The notes: generated by a model not told the origin, from the letters alone. Positions 16,643 to 24,817 are shown, numbered from the stretch's first letter. The stretch is DNA of 64,000 nucleotides from Oscillospiraceae bacterium (GCA_030539275.1 JAUNSK010000003.1:1-64000), one strand, 5' to 3'. Numbers and translations: made by a program.

Positions 16643-18913
16643 ATGCAGAACATTAAAGTAATCAAAAGAGACGGGTCAAAGGTTGAGTTTGACGAAGACA
16701 AGATTGTATCAGCAATCGAAAGAGCAATCTTAGAGGTATTGCCTGATGGCAAAGAAGAACTTGCAAAGAAAGCATCACTGAATTTCGCTGCTGTAGTTAT
16801 TGCAACTATCATTACACGTTTCAAGAATGTCGAAGAGCCTGAGATATCTGTTGAAGACATTCAGGATGTAGTTGAATCTTTCCTCATGGATGTAAATAAG
16901 CCGGTGGCTAAAGCTTATATTACTTATCGTTACAAGAGAAGTCTTGTGAGAGACAGTAATACAACTGACAAGACTATTATGGAACTTATCGATGGTACAA
17001 GCGATTATTGGAATCATGAAAATTCTAATAAAAATGCTCAGATCTCAACAGTACAGAGAGACTATATGGCAGGAATCACAAGTACAGACATAACAGAGAG
17101 GTTCTTACTCCCACAGGACATTCTTGATGCTCATAAGGCAGGCATTTTACATTTTCATGATGCAGACTATTTCGTTCAGCATATTACAAACTGTTGTCTT
17201 ATCAATTTGGAGGACATGCTTCAGAATGGTACTGTAATCAATGGTGTGTGGATAGACAAGCCACACAGAATACTGACAGCAGCTACGATATCTACTCAGA
17301 TCATCACAGGCGTTGCATCTTCTCAATATGGTGGTACAACAGTATCACTTTCACATCTTGCTCCATTTGTAAGAGATAGCTATAAGAAACATTATGAGAA
17401 GTATCAGAACAGAGGTCTCACACCAGATCTTTGCGTTCAGTATGCCAAAGAAGACCTCAAAGACGAGATAGAAGCAAGTGTTCAGACATTCAATTATCAG
17501 GTCAATTCCATGTTTACAACAAATGGACAAGCACCTTTCCTCTCTGTATTTATGTACATTTCAGAAGATCCGGAATACAGCGAAGAAGTTGCCATGCTTA
17601 TTGAAGAATTTCTCAAACAGAGAATACTCGGTATGAAAAATGAAGAGGGAGTATATACAACTCCTGCATTCCCTAAGTTGCTTTATGTACTTGAAGAGAG
17701 CAATGTAACTGGCAAGTATGCCTACTTAACTGAAATGGCTGCAAAGTGTTCAGCTAAAAGACTTGTCCCAGACTATATCTCTGAGAAGATAATGAAACAG
17801 CTTAAAGTTGATGACAACGGAGACGGTCAGTGTTATGGATGTATGGGATGTAGAAGTTTCCTTACTCCATATCTTGATGAAAACGGAAAGCCGAAGTACT
17901 ATGGTAGATTTAATCAGGGTGTAGTTACGATCAATTTGGTGGACTTAGCATTGTCTTCTGGTGGTGACATGGATAGGTTCTGGGATCTCTTTGAAAAGAG
18001 AACTGAATTATGCCACAAGGCTTTACAGTGCAGACACGAAAGACTTGAGGGTACTTTATCTGATGTAGCACCTATCTTCTGGCAGTATGGAGCAATTGCA
18101 CGTCTGAAAAAAGGTGAAAAAATTGATAAGCTACTTCATGGTGGCTATTCAACATTGTCTCTCGGATATGCAGGATTATATGAATGCGTCAAGTACATGA
18201 CTGGACACAGCCATACTGATGGGGACATCGGTAAAGAGTTCGGACTTAAAGTCATGAAAGCTTTAAACGATAAGTGCAATGCATGGAGAGCAGATGAAGA
18301 TATAGCGTACAGCCTATACGGCTCTCCGATTGAAAGCACAACATATAAGTTTGCTAAGTGCTTACAGGAACGCTTCGGTGTCATTGAGGGCATTACAGAT
18401 AGAGACTATATTACAAATAGCTATCACGTACATGTAACCGAACCAATTGATCCATTTGAGAAACTTTCTCTTGAAAGTGAATTTCAGGCACTCAGTCCCG
18501 GTGGTGCAATTTCCTATGTTGAAACAGCAGATATGAATGATAACATTCCGGCTGTACTTGATGTTATATACTATATCTACGACCACATCATGTATGCTGA
18601 GTTAAATACCAAGTCTGACTATTGTCAGGTGTGTGGATATACAGGTGAAATAAAAATCATCGATGAAAACGGTGAACTTATCTGGGAATGCCCAAACTGT
18701 GGCAACAGAGATCAGAATAAGATGAACGTTGCAAGACGTACATGCGGATATATTGGAACTAATTTCTGGAATCAAGGTCGCACACAGGAAATTCTGGAGA
18801 GATATGTCCATCTTGACAATCATGTAATCGAAATCGAAATGTCAGACGTTCAGACTATAGATTACATTCCAGACGATATAAAACAGATAGACGTAAAAGA
18901 GGAGGAAAAATAA
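16643..18913 (+). CDS. nrdD: Anaerobic (class III) ribonucleoside-triphosphate reductase
   Basis: The 756-residue protein makes dNTPs from NTPs without oxygen. An ATP-cone regulatory domain covers about residues 4-95 (IKVIKRDGSKVEFDEDKI). The ten-stranded barrel core follows, with HFHDADYF and the NCCLIN loop. The zinc site is C661, C664, C683 and C686. The glycyl-radical segment RRTCGYIG places the radical on Gly 702. The last 16 residues form an acidic tail. It is one base from nrdG, so the pair is translated together. Class III enzymes of the E. coli/T4 group take electrons from formate; which subgroup this one belongs to was not settled by eye. Confidence 0.96.
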   Translation: MQNIKVIKRDGSKVEFDEDKIVSAIERAILEVLPDGKEELAKKASLNFAAVVIATIITRFKNVEEPEISVEDIQDVVESFLMDVNKPVAKAYITYRYKRSLVRDSNTTDKTIMELIDGTSDYWNHENSNKNAQISTVQRDYMAGITSTDITERFLLPQDILDAHKAGILHFHDADYFVQHITNCCLINLEDMLQNGTVINGVWIDKPHRILTAATISTQIITGVASSQYGGTTVSLSHLAPFVRDSYKKHYEKYQNRGLTPDLCVQYAKEDLKDEIEASVQTFNYQVNSMFTTNGQAPFLSVFMYISEDPEYSEEVAMLIEEFLKQRILGMKNEEGVYTTPAFPKLLYVLEESNVTGKYAYLTEMAAKCSAKRLVPDYISEKIMKQLKVDDNGDGQCYGCMGCRSFLTPYLDENGKPKYYGRFNQGVVTINLVDLALSSGGDMDRFWDLFEKRTELCHKALQCRHERLEGTLSDVAPIFWQYGAIARLKKGEKIDKLLHGGYSTLSLGYAGLYECVKYMTGHSHTDGDIGKEFGLKVMKALNDKCNAWRADEDIAYSLYGSPIESTTYKFAKCLQERFGVIEGITDRDYITNSYHVHVTEPIDPFEKLSLESEFQALSPGGAISYVETADMNDNIPAVLDVIYYIYDHIMYAELNTKSDYCQVCGYTGEIKIIDENGELIWECPNCGNRDQNKMNVARRTCGYIGTNFWNQGRTQEILERYVHLDNHVIEIEMSDVQTIDYIPDDIKQIDVKEEEK

Positions 18914-18914
18914 T

Positions 18915-19415
18915 ATGCGTTATGCTCAGATCCGTTCGCTTGATATAAGTAATGGAACTGGGGTTGGGGTAGCTTTGTTCACACAAGGCTGCCACTTCCA
19001 TTGTTCTGGTTGTTTTAATGCGAACACTTGGGATTTCAAAGGTGGTATAGAGTGGACTAAAGAAACTCATGAGTCATTTATGAAACTTGTAGATAGACCA
19101 TACATTCAGAGAGTTACCATTTTAGGTGGAGAACCACTTGAAGAATGCAACTATGACGCTCTTATTGATTTACTTCGTGAAATCAAAAGTAAACATAGTG
19201 ATAAAATAATATGGCTTTACACAGGGTTTACATGGGAAGACGCACTGAAGAGTGAGAAACGTAAAGAAATACTTCAGTATGCAGACGTAGTTGTTGAGGG
19301 TCAGTACAAAGAAGCTCTCAAAGATCCGAACCTACATTTCAGGGGTTCATCCAATCAGAGAATAATTAATTCTCAGGAAAGCTTAAAGAAAGGCAAGGTT
19401 GTTGCTTATGTTTGA
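18915..19415 (+). CDS. nrdG: Class III RNR activating enzyme (radical SAM)
   Basis: A 166-residue radical SAM enzyme that installs the glycyl radical on NrdD. The iron-sulfur cluster motif CxxxCxxC is C26, C30 and C33 in TQGCHFHCSGCFNANTW. The GGEPL SAM-binding motif follows near residue 75. Size and layout are those of NrdG. It directly follows nrdD and overlaps the next gene by eight bases. Confidence 0.95.
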   Translation: MRYAQIRSLDISNGTGVGVALFTQGCHFHCSGCFNANTWDFKGGIEWTKETHESFMKLVDRPYIQRVTILGGEPLEECNYDALIDLLREIKSKHSDKIIWLYTGFTWEDALKSEKRKEILQYADVVVEGQYKEALKDPNLHFRGSSNQRIINSQESLKKGKVVAYV

Positions 19416-19665
19416 GGTTAGATCAAATCCGGAACCGGGTGAACAGTACAGACATTTTAAAGGATTCGTAGCCACTATAATCACTATTGCTACTCACACA
19501 GAAACAGGTGAAAAACTAGTAGTATATCGTTGCGTTGACACTTCAGAAAACAGTAACCACGAAGATGGTATATATGCCAGACCTCTTGAAATGTTTATGT
19601 CTAAAGTAGATCGAGAAGCTTATCCAAATGCTAAACAGGAATTTAGATTTGAAAAAATATTCTAA
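19408..19665 (+). CDS. DUF1653-like protein
   Basis: An 85-residue protein with the DUF1653 pattern: PEPGEQYRHFKG near the N-terminus, then LVVYRCVDTSENS and YARPLEMFMSKVD. DUF1653 proteins are small, widespread and uncharacterised. The ATG at 19408 overlaps the nrdG stop. It sits between the RNR activase and the transporter in one tight operon. Confidence 0.75.
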   Translation: MFEVRSNPEPGEQYRHFKGFVATIITIATHTETGEKLVVYRCVDTSENSNHEDGIYARPLEMFMSKVDREAYPNAKQEFRFEKIF

Positions 19666-19677
19666 GGAGAATAATAA

Positions 19678-20841
19678 ATGCCTAATTATTTAAATAATAA
19701 ATGGATAAGAGGAGTACTACCTGCTTTATTCATCCATCTGAGTATAGGTTCTGTGTATGCTTTTAGTCTGCTATCTAAGCCAATAGCAGACTACATAGGC
19801 AGAACACAATCGTCAGTACAGTTCGCCTTTAGTTTGGCTATATTCTTCCTCGGCACATCGGCTGCCTTTGGAGGAAATATAGTAGAAAAAAATATAAGAA
19901 GAAGTAGCTTACTGAGCATGTTCTTCTTTATTTCTGGACTTATAATAACTGGTATATCAGTGTACTTAAAATCGCTCCTAGGCGTGTATATAGGGTACGG
20001 TTGCATTATGGGGATAGGATTAGGCATAGGGTACTTAACCCCTGTCAAAACCCTCATGTTGTGGTTCTCAGAGCATAGAGGACTAGCAACTGGAATAGCT
20101 GTATGCTCATTTGGATTCGGTTCTGCTCTTGCAACTCCAATAATAAACAAATTAATAACTACACTGCCGGTATATCAGGTGTTTTGGGGCTTAGCAGGTG
20201 TTTATGCCTTACCTATGTTACTGTCCCATTGGCTTATAAGGAAACCACATGTTGCCGTGGCACATTCAGAATCGAATGATTTTAAGTTAAAAGAACTTCT
20301 TAAAAATCCAACCTTTATATGTATATGGTTAATGGTCTATATTAATATTGGCTGTGGATTAGCAGTCATACCAAACGCAGTATCAATATTATCATCGTAT
20401 AATGTTGGAAAAGTTGCACTCACCGTAGGCATAATGGGAATCTTTAATGGAGCAGGAAGACTGATCTTTTCTGCTGTATCTGATAAGTTCCCTAAAAGAG
20501 AAGTCATTTATTATTTAATATTTACTCTATCGTTTATAGCCTGTATTATAGGTATGATATTTAAAACTTGCTTACCAATTACATTGGTTGTTGTTTCAGC
20601 TTGCTATGGAGCAGGATTCAGCTGCTTACCAAGTCTGCTTTCAGATAGATTTGGAATGAACAACATAAGCAAGATTCATGGATGGTCATTAACTGCATGG
20701 GCATTAGCAGGGCTTACCGGAAATCAGATGGCTAATTTGATTAACGGAAAAACCGGAAGTTATACACCAGTGTTCATTGTAATATCAGCATTGTATCTTA
20801 TAGGCTTATTCATTAGTCTCAGGATAAAAGAAAAGAACTAA
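19678..20841 (+). CDS. MFS transporter of the oxalate/formate antiporter (OFA) family
   Basis: A 387-residue membrane protein with about twelve hydrophobic segments. The first (LPALFIHLSIGSVYAFSLLSKPI) and the GIGLGIGYLTPVKTLMLWFSEHRGLATGIAVCSFGFGSA region are typical of OFA-type carriers, which move oxalate, formate and other small carboxylates. It starts 12 bases after the DUF1653 stop behind AAGGAG, so it shares a transcript with nrdDG. A carrier gene is unusual cargo for a phage-like element. Formate supply for NrdD is a reasonable but unproven link; the substrate cannot be fixed from sequence. Confidence 0.82.
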   Translation: MPNYLNNKWIRGVLPALFIHLSIGSVYAFSLLSKPIADYIGRTQSSVQFAFSLAIFFLGTSAAFGGNIVEKNIRRSSLLSMFFFISGLIITGISVYLKSLLGVYIGYGCIMGIGLGIGYLTPVKTLMLWFSEHRGLATGIAVCSFGFGSALATPIINKLITTLPVYQVFWGLAGVYALPMLLSHWLIRKPHVAVAHSESNDFKLKELLKNPTFICIWLMVYINIGCGLAVIPNAVSILSSYNVGKVALTVGIMGIFNGAGRLIFSAVSDKFPKREVIYYLIFTLSFIACIIGMIFKTCLPITLVVVSACYGAGFSCLPSLLSDRFGMNNISKIHGWSLTAWALAGLTGNQMANLINGKTGSYTPVFIVISALYLIGLFISLRIKEKN

Positions 20842-20859
20842 TAAGATCAATGCAAATTT

Positions 20860-20910
20860 CTAAAAACTTTAGGGAAATATATTGACTTTCTAGAAACTTT
20901 AGTGTAGAAT
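20860..20910 (+). promoter_or_regulatory. Dual-operator promoter (P5)
   Basis: TTGACT 20882-20887, 17-bp spacer, TAGAAT 20905-20910. Operators at 20860-20872 (CTAAAAACTTTAG) and 20890-20902 (CTAGAAACTTTAG), 30 bp apart. Confidence 0.83.
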
Positions 20911-20944
20911 ATAAGTGTAGTCGAAATGTCTATACTTATATTCT
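20906..20944 (+). promoter_or_regulatory. Leader hairpin after P5
   Basis: AGAATATAAGTGTAG (20906-20920) pairs with CTATACTTATATTCT (20930-20944): 15 bp with one G-U pair and a nine-base loop. The 5' arm begins in the -10 box, as at P2. Confidence 0.62.
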
Positions 20945-20961
20945 ATTATTAGGAGGGTAAA

Positions 20962-21447
20962 ATGAAATACCAAGAGATCAAATATAAGCCACATGTTGCT
21001 CCTAAGAGAAGTCCACCAAAGAAACAAGGATTTTCTAAGATGGCTTACAGTGTTGTTCCTCTACACAGAGACAAAGAGAATCCTTATGACATAATTGTCA
21101 TAGCTAAGGATATCAAGATAAATCCTCTGTTTCAAATTCTTGAGAACAAGTACTGCCCTATAATAGCGAATGGATTAATTTTATTTGACTTAGCCATCTT
21201 CCATGGGTTTAAATACAATCGATTCATGGATGTAGTTATTATAAATACCATTCCGCAGCCTTTCTCGTCAGCACATGTAGAGCCTGATTTACTTAACAAA
21301 CAAGCAAAAGAGGAATTGCTCAAGTACTATACCAAGTATCCAGACATATTTAATCAAACGCCTATTTTGCCACGAATGAAACAAAAAATATTGAGTGGAT
21401 ATGGGATTGAAAATGAAAAATATTTAAAGAAAACAAGGGAGAACTAA
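20962..21447 (+). CDS. Hypothetical protein
   Basis: A 161-residue basic protein starting after TTAGGAGGGTAAA. The N-terminus is Lys/Pro-rich (KPHVAPKRSPPKKQG); the middle has a hydrophobic core (IIANGLILFDLAIFHGF). It lies two bases before thyX and probably shares its transcript. No family was recognised. Confidence 0.72.
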   Translation: MKYQEIKYKPHVAPKRSPPKKQGFSKMAYSVVPLHRDKENPYDIIVIAKDIKINPLFQILENKYCPIIANGLILFDLAIFHGFKYNRFMDVVIINTIPQPFSSAHVEPDLLNKQAKEELLKYYTKYPDIFNQTPILPRMKQKILSGYGIENEKYLKKTREN

Positions 21448-21449
21448 AA

Positions 21450-22142
21450 ATGAAGATTACAATTTTATCAGAAACTACTTTAAATCCTATTACAAAGATA
21501 GGTGAACGTGCAGGCATTTGTCAGGGAGCAAACATCACTGACCCGGTTGCTAATTACAAAAGAGGTATTGAATGCCTTGAATCTAATCATGGCAGAGCAT
21601 TTGAATATGTTAATGTTGAACTCTGTATTGCAGACGTTTCTGCAAGAGTCATTCGAGAATGGTACACACATATTGGTGGAATGCCAACTAGACTACAGGA
21701 GTCTACAAGATATGTCAACTTTGATAAGAAACCTTTCGGATATGTTATTCCTCCAAGTATTAAGGGCAACCCAAGAGCATTGAAAGTATACCAGACAGCA
21801 ATGGCTTTCATTCTTCAGAGCATGAGAGCATTAAAGGCTATGGGTGTACCGAATGAAGATGCGACAATGTTACTGCCACTCGGATCGACAACAATGGTCG
21901 TTGATAAGCGTAATCTGAGAAGTCATATGGATATGTCTCATACTCGTCTGTGCGATAGAGCATTCTGGGAATATAGAGATATCGAAAGAGAAATAATGCG
22001 TCAGCTTTCTGCATTGTCGGAAGAGTGGGCGTACATAATCGAACACTATTTCATGCCAAACTGCCAGTTCTTCGGAAGATGCAGAGAAACAAGAAAGTGT
22101 AAAAAAAATAAAGAAAGAAGTAATGCTAATGGGAACTCCTAA
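21450..22142 (+). CDS. thyX: FAD-dependent thymidylate synthase
   Basis: The 230-residue protein methylates dUMP to dTMP using FAD and methylenetetrahydrofolate. The ThyX signature region appears in variant form as REWYTHIGGMPTRLQESTRYVNF (about residues 71-93), keeping the Q-E-S-x-R substrate-binding end of the motif. The C-terminal AFWEYRDIEREIM and the closing MPNCQ segment fit the family. The start follows AAGGGAGAACTAAAA. With dUTPase downstream it gives a dUTP to dTTP route in the element. The 3' end overlaps the next gene. Confidence 0.9.
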   Translation: MKITILSETTLNPITKIGERAGICQGANITDPVANYKRGIECLESNHGRAFEYVNVELCIADVSARVIREWYTHIGGMPTRLQESTRYVNFDKKPFGYVIPPSIKGNPRALKVYQTAMAFILQSMRALKAMGVPNEDATMLLPLGSTTMVVDKRNLRSHMDMSHTRLCDRAFWEYRDIEREIMRQLSALSEEWAYIIEHYFMPNCQFFGRCRETRKCKKNKERSNANGNS

Positions 22143-22488
22143 AAATACTGACTCTGTAGCAATCGTTATGGCGAATGCGAAGAACCTCAAAGACGATGAC
22201 TTAATGACTTCGTTCAATGAGGAAAAACCGCCTTTTGTCTCAACATTCTCAAGAAAAGACAAGAGTGTAAGACCAGAAGTAGTTGATATTCTTAATAAAT
22301 ACAATTATAAGATTGTGCATAAGCAGCACTATAAAGAACTCCTCTGTGATGCATATGAACTATCGTGCCGTACAACACCACAGAAATTGCTAGAGGGATG
22401 TGTCTGTCCACATTGTCATAAAGAAATTTCAGCCGATCCCAAGCCAAGATTTTGTGCTTATTGTGGTTATGAAGTAATAGTCGAATAG
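22123..22488 (+). CDS. Zinc-ribbon protein overlapping thyX
   Basis: A 121-residue protein whose C-terminus has two Cys pairs, CPHCHKE and CAYCGYE, forming a likely zinc ribbon; the first 90 residues are unassigned. It overlaps the end of thyX by 20 bases, so translation is coupled. The start may be 22123 or the ATG six bases later. It ends in TAG. Function unknown. Confidence 0.7.
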   Translation: MLMGTPKNTDSVAIVMANAKNLKDDDLMTSFNEEKPPFVSTFSRKDKSVRPEVVDILNKYNYKIVHKQHYKELLCDAYELSCRTTPQKLLEGCVCPHCHKEISADPKPRFCAYCGYEVIVE

Positions 22489-22496
22489 TTATATTG

Positions 22497-22523
22497 GAAA
22501 GCCACACTTAATGTATGGCTTTC
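22497..22523 (+). repeat. Intergenic hairpin without T-run
   Basis: GAAAGCCA and TGGCTTTC form an eight-bp stem with an 11-base loop between two genes of the operon. No T-tract follows, so it is more likely an RNA-processing or stability element than a terminator. Confidence 0.4.
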
Positions 22524-22548
22524 TGTATGTAGTAAAAGGATGAACGTT

Positions 22549-22776
22549 ATGATAAAACAAGACTTTACAAGCTGTGAAATGTTCAAGAAAAGACCCAACG
22601 AACCTTGCGAACCTGAAATGTGTGAGAAGTATCGCAAGAAACAAGACAAATACTCTATCTGTGGATGCGACTGTTGCATCAACTTTCGTATCATTGAGGG
22701 AGAGCCTACTTGTGCTATTGAGAGTATTGACAAGCTGACTTTTAAAGATATGATCTCAACTGCATTAAACAACTAA
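22549..22776 (+). CDS. Small Cys-rich hypothetical protein
   Basis: A 75-residue protein with eight Cys residues, including CEPEMCEKY and CGCDCC, a likely metal-binding fold. The ATG at 22549 is nine bases after AAAAGG and is preferred to the ATG at 22540. The C-terminal IDKLTFKDMIS part is helical. No family was recognised. Confidence 0.6.
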   Translation: MIKQDFTSCEMFKKRPNEPCEPEMCEKYRKKQDKYSICGCDCCINFRIIEGEPTCAIESIDKLTFKDMISTALNN

Positions 22777-22786
22777 GGAGAGCAGC

Positions 22787-22984
22787 ATGAAACTACAAAA
22801 GATAGAAAGAACCGAAACTGAAAAAGATAAGATGTTTAATGATTTGCTCAAAAGCTATGGTATCACATTCAATGAAACACATGATAAGGATGTCAGACTT
22901 GTTGTGATAGATGATGACGGTAATTCTATAGATGCCACATCATTTGAATCTATATTTCCTATGATTCCTAAGTCAAAAGATTAA
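22787..22984 (+). CDS. Small hypothetical protein
   Basis: A 65-residue acidic protein, start behind AAGGAGAGCAGC. Contains a DVRLVVIDDDGNSID beta-type stretch. It is the last gene before promoter P6. No family was recognised. Confidence 0.58.
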   Translation: MKLQKIERTETEKDKMFNDLLKSYGITFNETHDKDVRLVVIDDDGNSIDATSFESIFPMIPKSKD

Positions 22985-22995
22985 AAAAAATAATT

Positions 22996-23046
22996 CTAAA
23001 AACTTTAGTGAAAATTATTGACATTCTAGAAACTTTAGCATATAAT
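22996..23046 (+). promoter_or_regulatory. Dual-operator promoter (P6)
   Basis: TTGACA 23018-23023, 17-bp spacer, TATAAT 23041-23046. Operators at 22996-23008 and 23026-23038, both intact and 30 bp apart. The leader to the next good start is about 130 bases. Confidence 0.86.
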
Positions 23047-23178
23047 ATAAACATGCCAAGGAAACAACAGAAAGTTCAGTCTACGAAAAGTACAGAAGAG
23101 TCAATGGAGACGATTTAAGAAATCTTCTTCTGTCATTTGTAGGACTTCATGATAAAAAATAAAACAAGAGGTGTGAAA

Positions 23179-23535
23179 ATGCAAGAGATAGCAAAGTTGA
23201 AAGATGTATCTGAAATTCGTCAATTAATTATTGATAATCCAGATCTACCTCTGATAGTTGCTGTAAGCAAAGATCTTACCGGTGAAGACATGGATTACAA
23301 CTATAGCATTGCTACAAATACAATTGCTTCAGTTGACTCTATGACTGTCTGTGAAGATAAGAAACACGACACGATGTTGTGGCTTACTAAAGAAGAGTTT
23401 GCCGATGCCTTATCTGATATTTATGGTGATAATCCCAAGTACAGGGATATGTCAGACAAGGAATTTGAAAAGGTAATCCAAGAGAAAGTAAACCAAGCAG
23501 AGTTTACAAAGGCAATTGTAATTTATGCAAACTAA
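23179..23535 (+). CDS. Hypothetical protein
   Basis: A 118-residue acidic protein. The ATG at 23179 follows AAGAGGTGTGAAA and is preferred to the upstream in-frame ATG at 23149. The pattern DNPDLPLIVAVSKDLTG and a C-terminal amphipathic helix (KEFEKVIQEKVNQAEFTKAI) can be seen. First solid gene after dual-operator promoter P6. No family was recognised. Confidence 0.7.
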   Translation: MQEIAKLKDVSEIRQLIIDNPDLPLIVAVSKDLTGEDMDYNYSIATNTIASVDSMTVCEDKKHDTMLWLTKEEFADALSDIYGDNPKYRDMSDKEFEKVIQEKVNQAEFTKAIVIYAN

Positions 23536-23566
23536 ATAACAATCCTCTATAGTAGGAGCAACCAGA

Positions 23567-23650
23567 ATGAATAGAAAGCGAGAGAAACCCTTGTACACAA
23601 TTGAAGAAATCTGTAAGATGAATGGTATTGAAACAGGAGGTACTTTATGA
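23567..23650 (+). CDS. 27-codon ORF coupled to the next gene
   Basis: ATG at 23567, eight bases after TAGGAG, opens 27 codons (MNRKREKPLYTIEEICKMNG...) that end in an ATGA overlap with the following start. The YTIEEICKMNG piece looks like the first helix of a DNA-binding domain. It may be a short real peptide, a coupling leader, or the stub of a degraded gene. Confidence 0.4.
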   Translation: MNRKREKPLYTIEEICKMNGIETGGTL

Positions 23651-24168
23651 CCAAAGAACGTGAAGAAAGGCTTGCCAAGCTTGAAGAACTTAGAAAACAG
23701 AAAGGAGAGATTTGCAGTGAAATCATTAAACTAGAAAAAGAAGAAAAGCAACTCGAAAGATATACTCCTTTGGTAGGTTATCCTGATAATGGTTATTTAT
23801 ATATAACATTACACAACAAAGTTATATCAGATGTTTTTACTTACACGACTGATGATCGAAAACAGGTTGATGGTTTATTTAAGGACTATAATATTTGGAA
23901 ACCTGATCAAAAAACAGAGGTGGCTTTACAAACTCTTTGTGAAATGAAAATTGATCTTTATAAGAAGATGCAGTTAAAGCTTAAACTGTGTCCTAATTTT
24001 AAACCAATTCTGGAAAATGGGGTTTATCACTATTGTGTGTTGGGAAAATCTCTTGATGGTAAATATGTTCCTATGGATATACTTGAATCTAATTTAATAA
24101 ATGAACCAACTTTTCCAGATATGGAGACTGCTCAGAAAGCTTGCGATATGATAGAGGATGGATTTTAA
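23647..24168 (+). CDS. Hypothetical protein with N-terminal coiled coil
   Basis: A 173-residue protein. Residues 1-37 are a strongly charged coiled coil (EREERLAKLEELRKQKGEI). The rest is mixed and aromatic-rich. Start by ATGA overlap with the small upstream ORF; an AACAGGAGGTACTTT site precedes it. No family was recognised. Confidence 0.68.
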   Translation: MTKEREERLAKLEELRKQKGEICSEIIKLEKEEKQLERYTPLVGYPDNGYLYITLHNKVISDVFTYTTDDRKQVDGLFKDYNIWKPDQKTEVALQTLCEMKIDLYKKMQLKLKLCPNFKPILENGVYHYCVLGKSLDGKYVPMDILESNLINEPTFPDMETAQKACDMIEDGF

Positions 24169-24213
24169 AATCATATAAAGTTAATTCGGTATTGCGTTTC
24201 TAGTCAATCAATT

Positions 24214-24226
24214 CTAGAAACTTTAA
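24214..24226. promoter_or_regulatory. Operator copy upstream of dut
   Basis: CTAGAAACTTTAA lies 34 bases before the dUTPase start. The matching -35 position reads AATCAA and the -10 region TAAATT, so the promoter itself is weak or decayed. A second CTAG half-site is at 24200. Confidence 0.5.
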
Positions 24227-24259
24227 TATAAATTCTATAATAAATAAGGAGAAAAGTAC

Positions 24260-24772
24260 ATGAAGTATGTAGCACAGTTTAGCAAAGTATCATTTGAAGA
24301 GTTTTACAAGGCAGTAAAGGATGCCATAAATGAGCCAACGGCTTATTCAATATGGGGAACAATCCCTCTTCCAGTTAGAGCGACATCTGGTTCAGCAGGC
24401 TATGATTTCGTTGCACCTTTTGATATCACTCTTAGACCGGGACAGGAGATAAAGATTCCAACAGGAATACGTGCAAGAATCGATGAAAGTTGGGTTCTCA
24501 AGTGCTATCCCAGAAGCGGACTCGGATTCAAGTACAGAGTATCGCTTGCAAATACAGTTGGTATCATTGACTCTGATTACTACTACTCAGATAATGAGGG
24601 ACACATCATGATAAAGCTTTACAATCCCATAGACGGCAAGCAGACCATCTTCATAAAAAAGGGTGAGGGTTTTGCACAGGGCATTTTCTCACAATACGGC
24701 ATTACAGTAGACGATCATGCAGTAGCAAGGCGAAATGGTGGTTTCGGTAGTACAAGTAAGTCAGCCAAGTAA
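24260..24772 (+). CDS. dut: dUTP diphosphatase (trimeric dUTPase)
   Basis: A 170-residue enzyme that converts dUTP to dUMP, keeping uracil out of DNA and supplying ThyX. The five dUTPase motifs can be read in order: SGSAGYDF (I), PRSGLGFK (II), NTVGIIDSDYY (III), EGFAQGIF (IV) and the glycine-rich RRNGGFGST (V). The first 35 residues form an extension before motif I. Start after AAGGAGAAAAGTAC. Motif I has SAGYD where DAGYD is usual. Confidence 0.93.
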   Translation: MKYVAQFSKVSFEEFYKAVKDAINEPTAYSIWGTIPLPVRATSGSAGYDFVAPFDITLRPGQEIKIPTGIRARIDESWVLKCYPRSGLGFKYRVSLANTVGIIDSDYYYSDNEGHIMIKLYNPIDGKQTIFIKKGEGFAQGIFSQYGITVDDHAVARRNGGFGSTSKSAK

Positions 24773-24817
24773 GACAATCAAGTAAAATAAAATTCAAATA
24801 TAACGGAGGAAATTTAA

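Noticed and set aside
10399-22488. General TAG reassignment in the element, suggested by the ligase amber
   Set aside because: Three genes end naturally in TAG (10399, 16589, 22488), and reading through the first gives no sensible extension. The ligase TAG is therefore an isolated case.
23044-23118. 21-codon ORF after promoter P6
   Set aside because: ATG lies at the transcript start without a ribosome site; codons look like untranslated leader.
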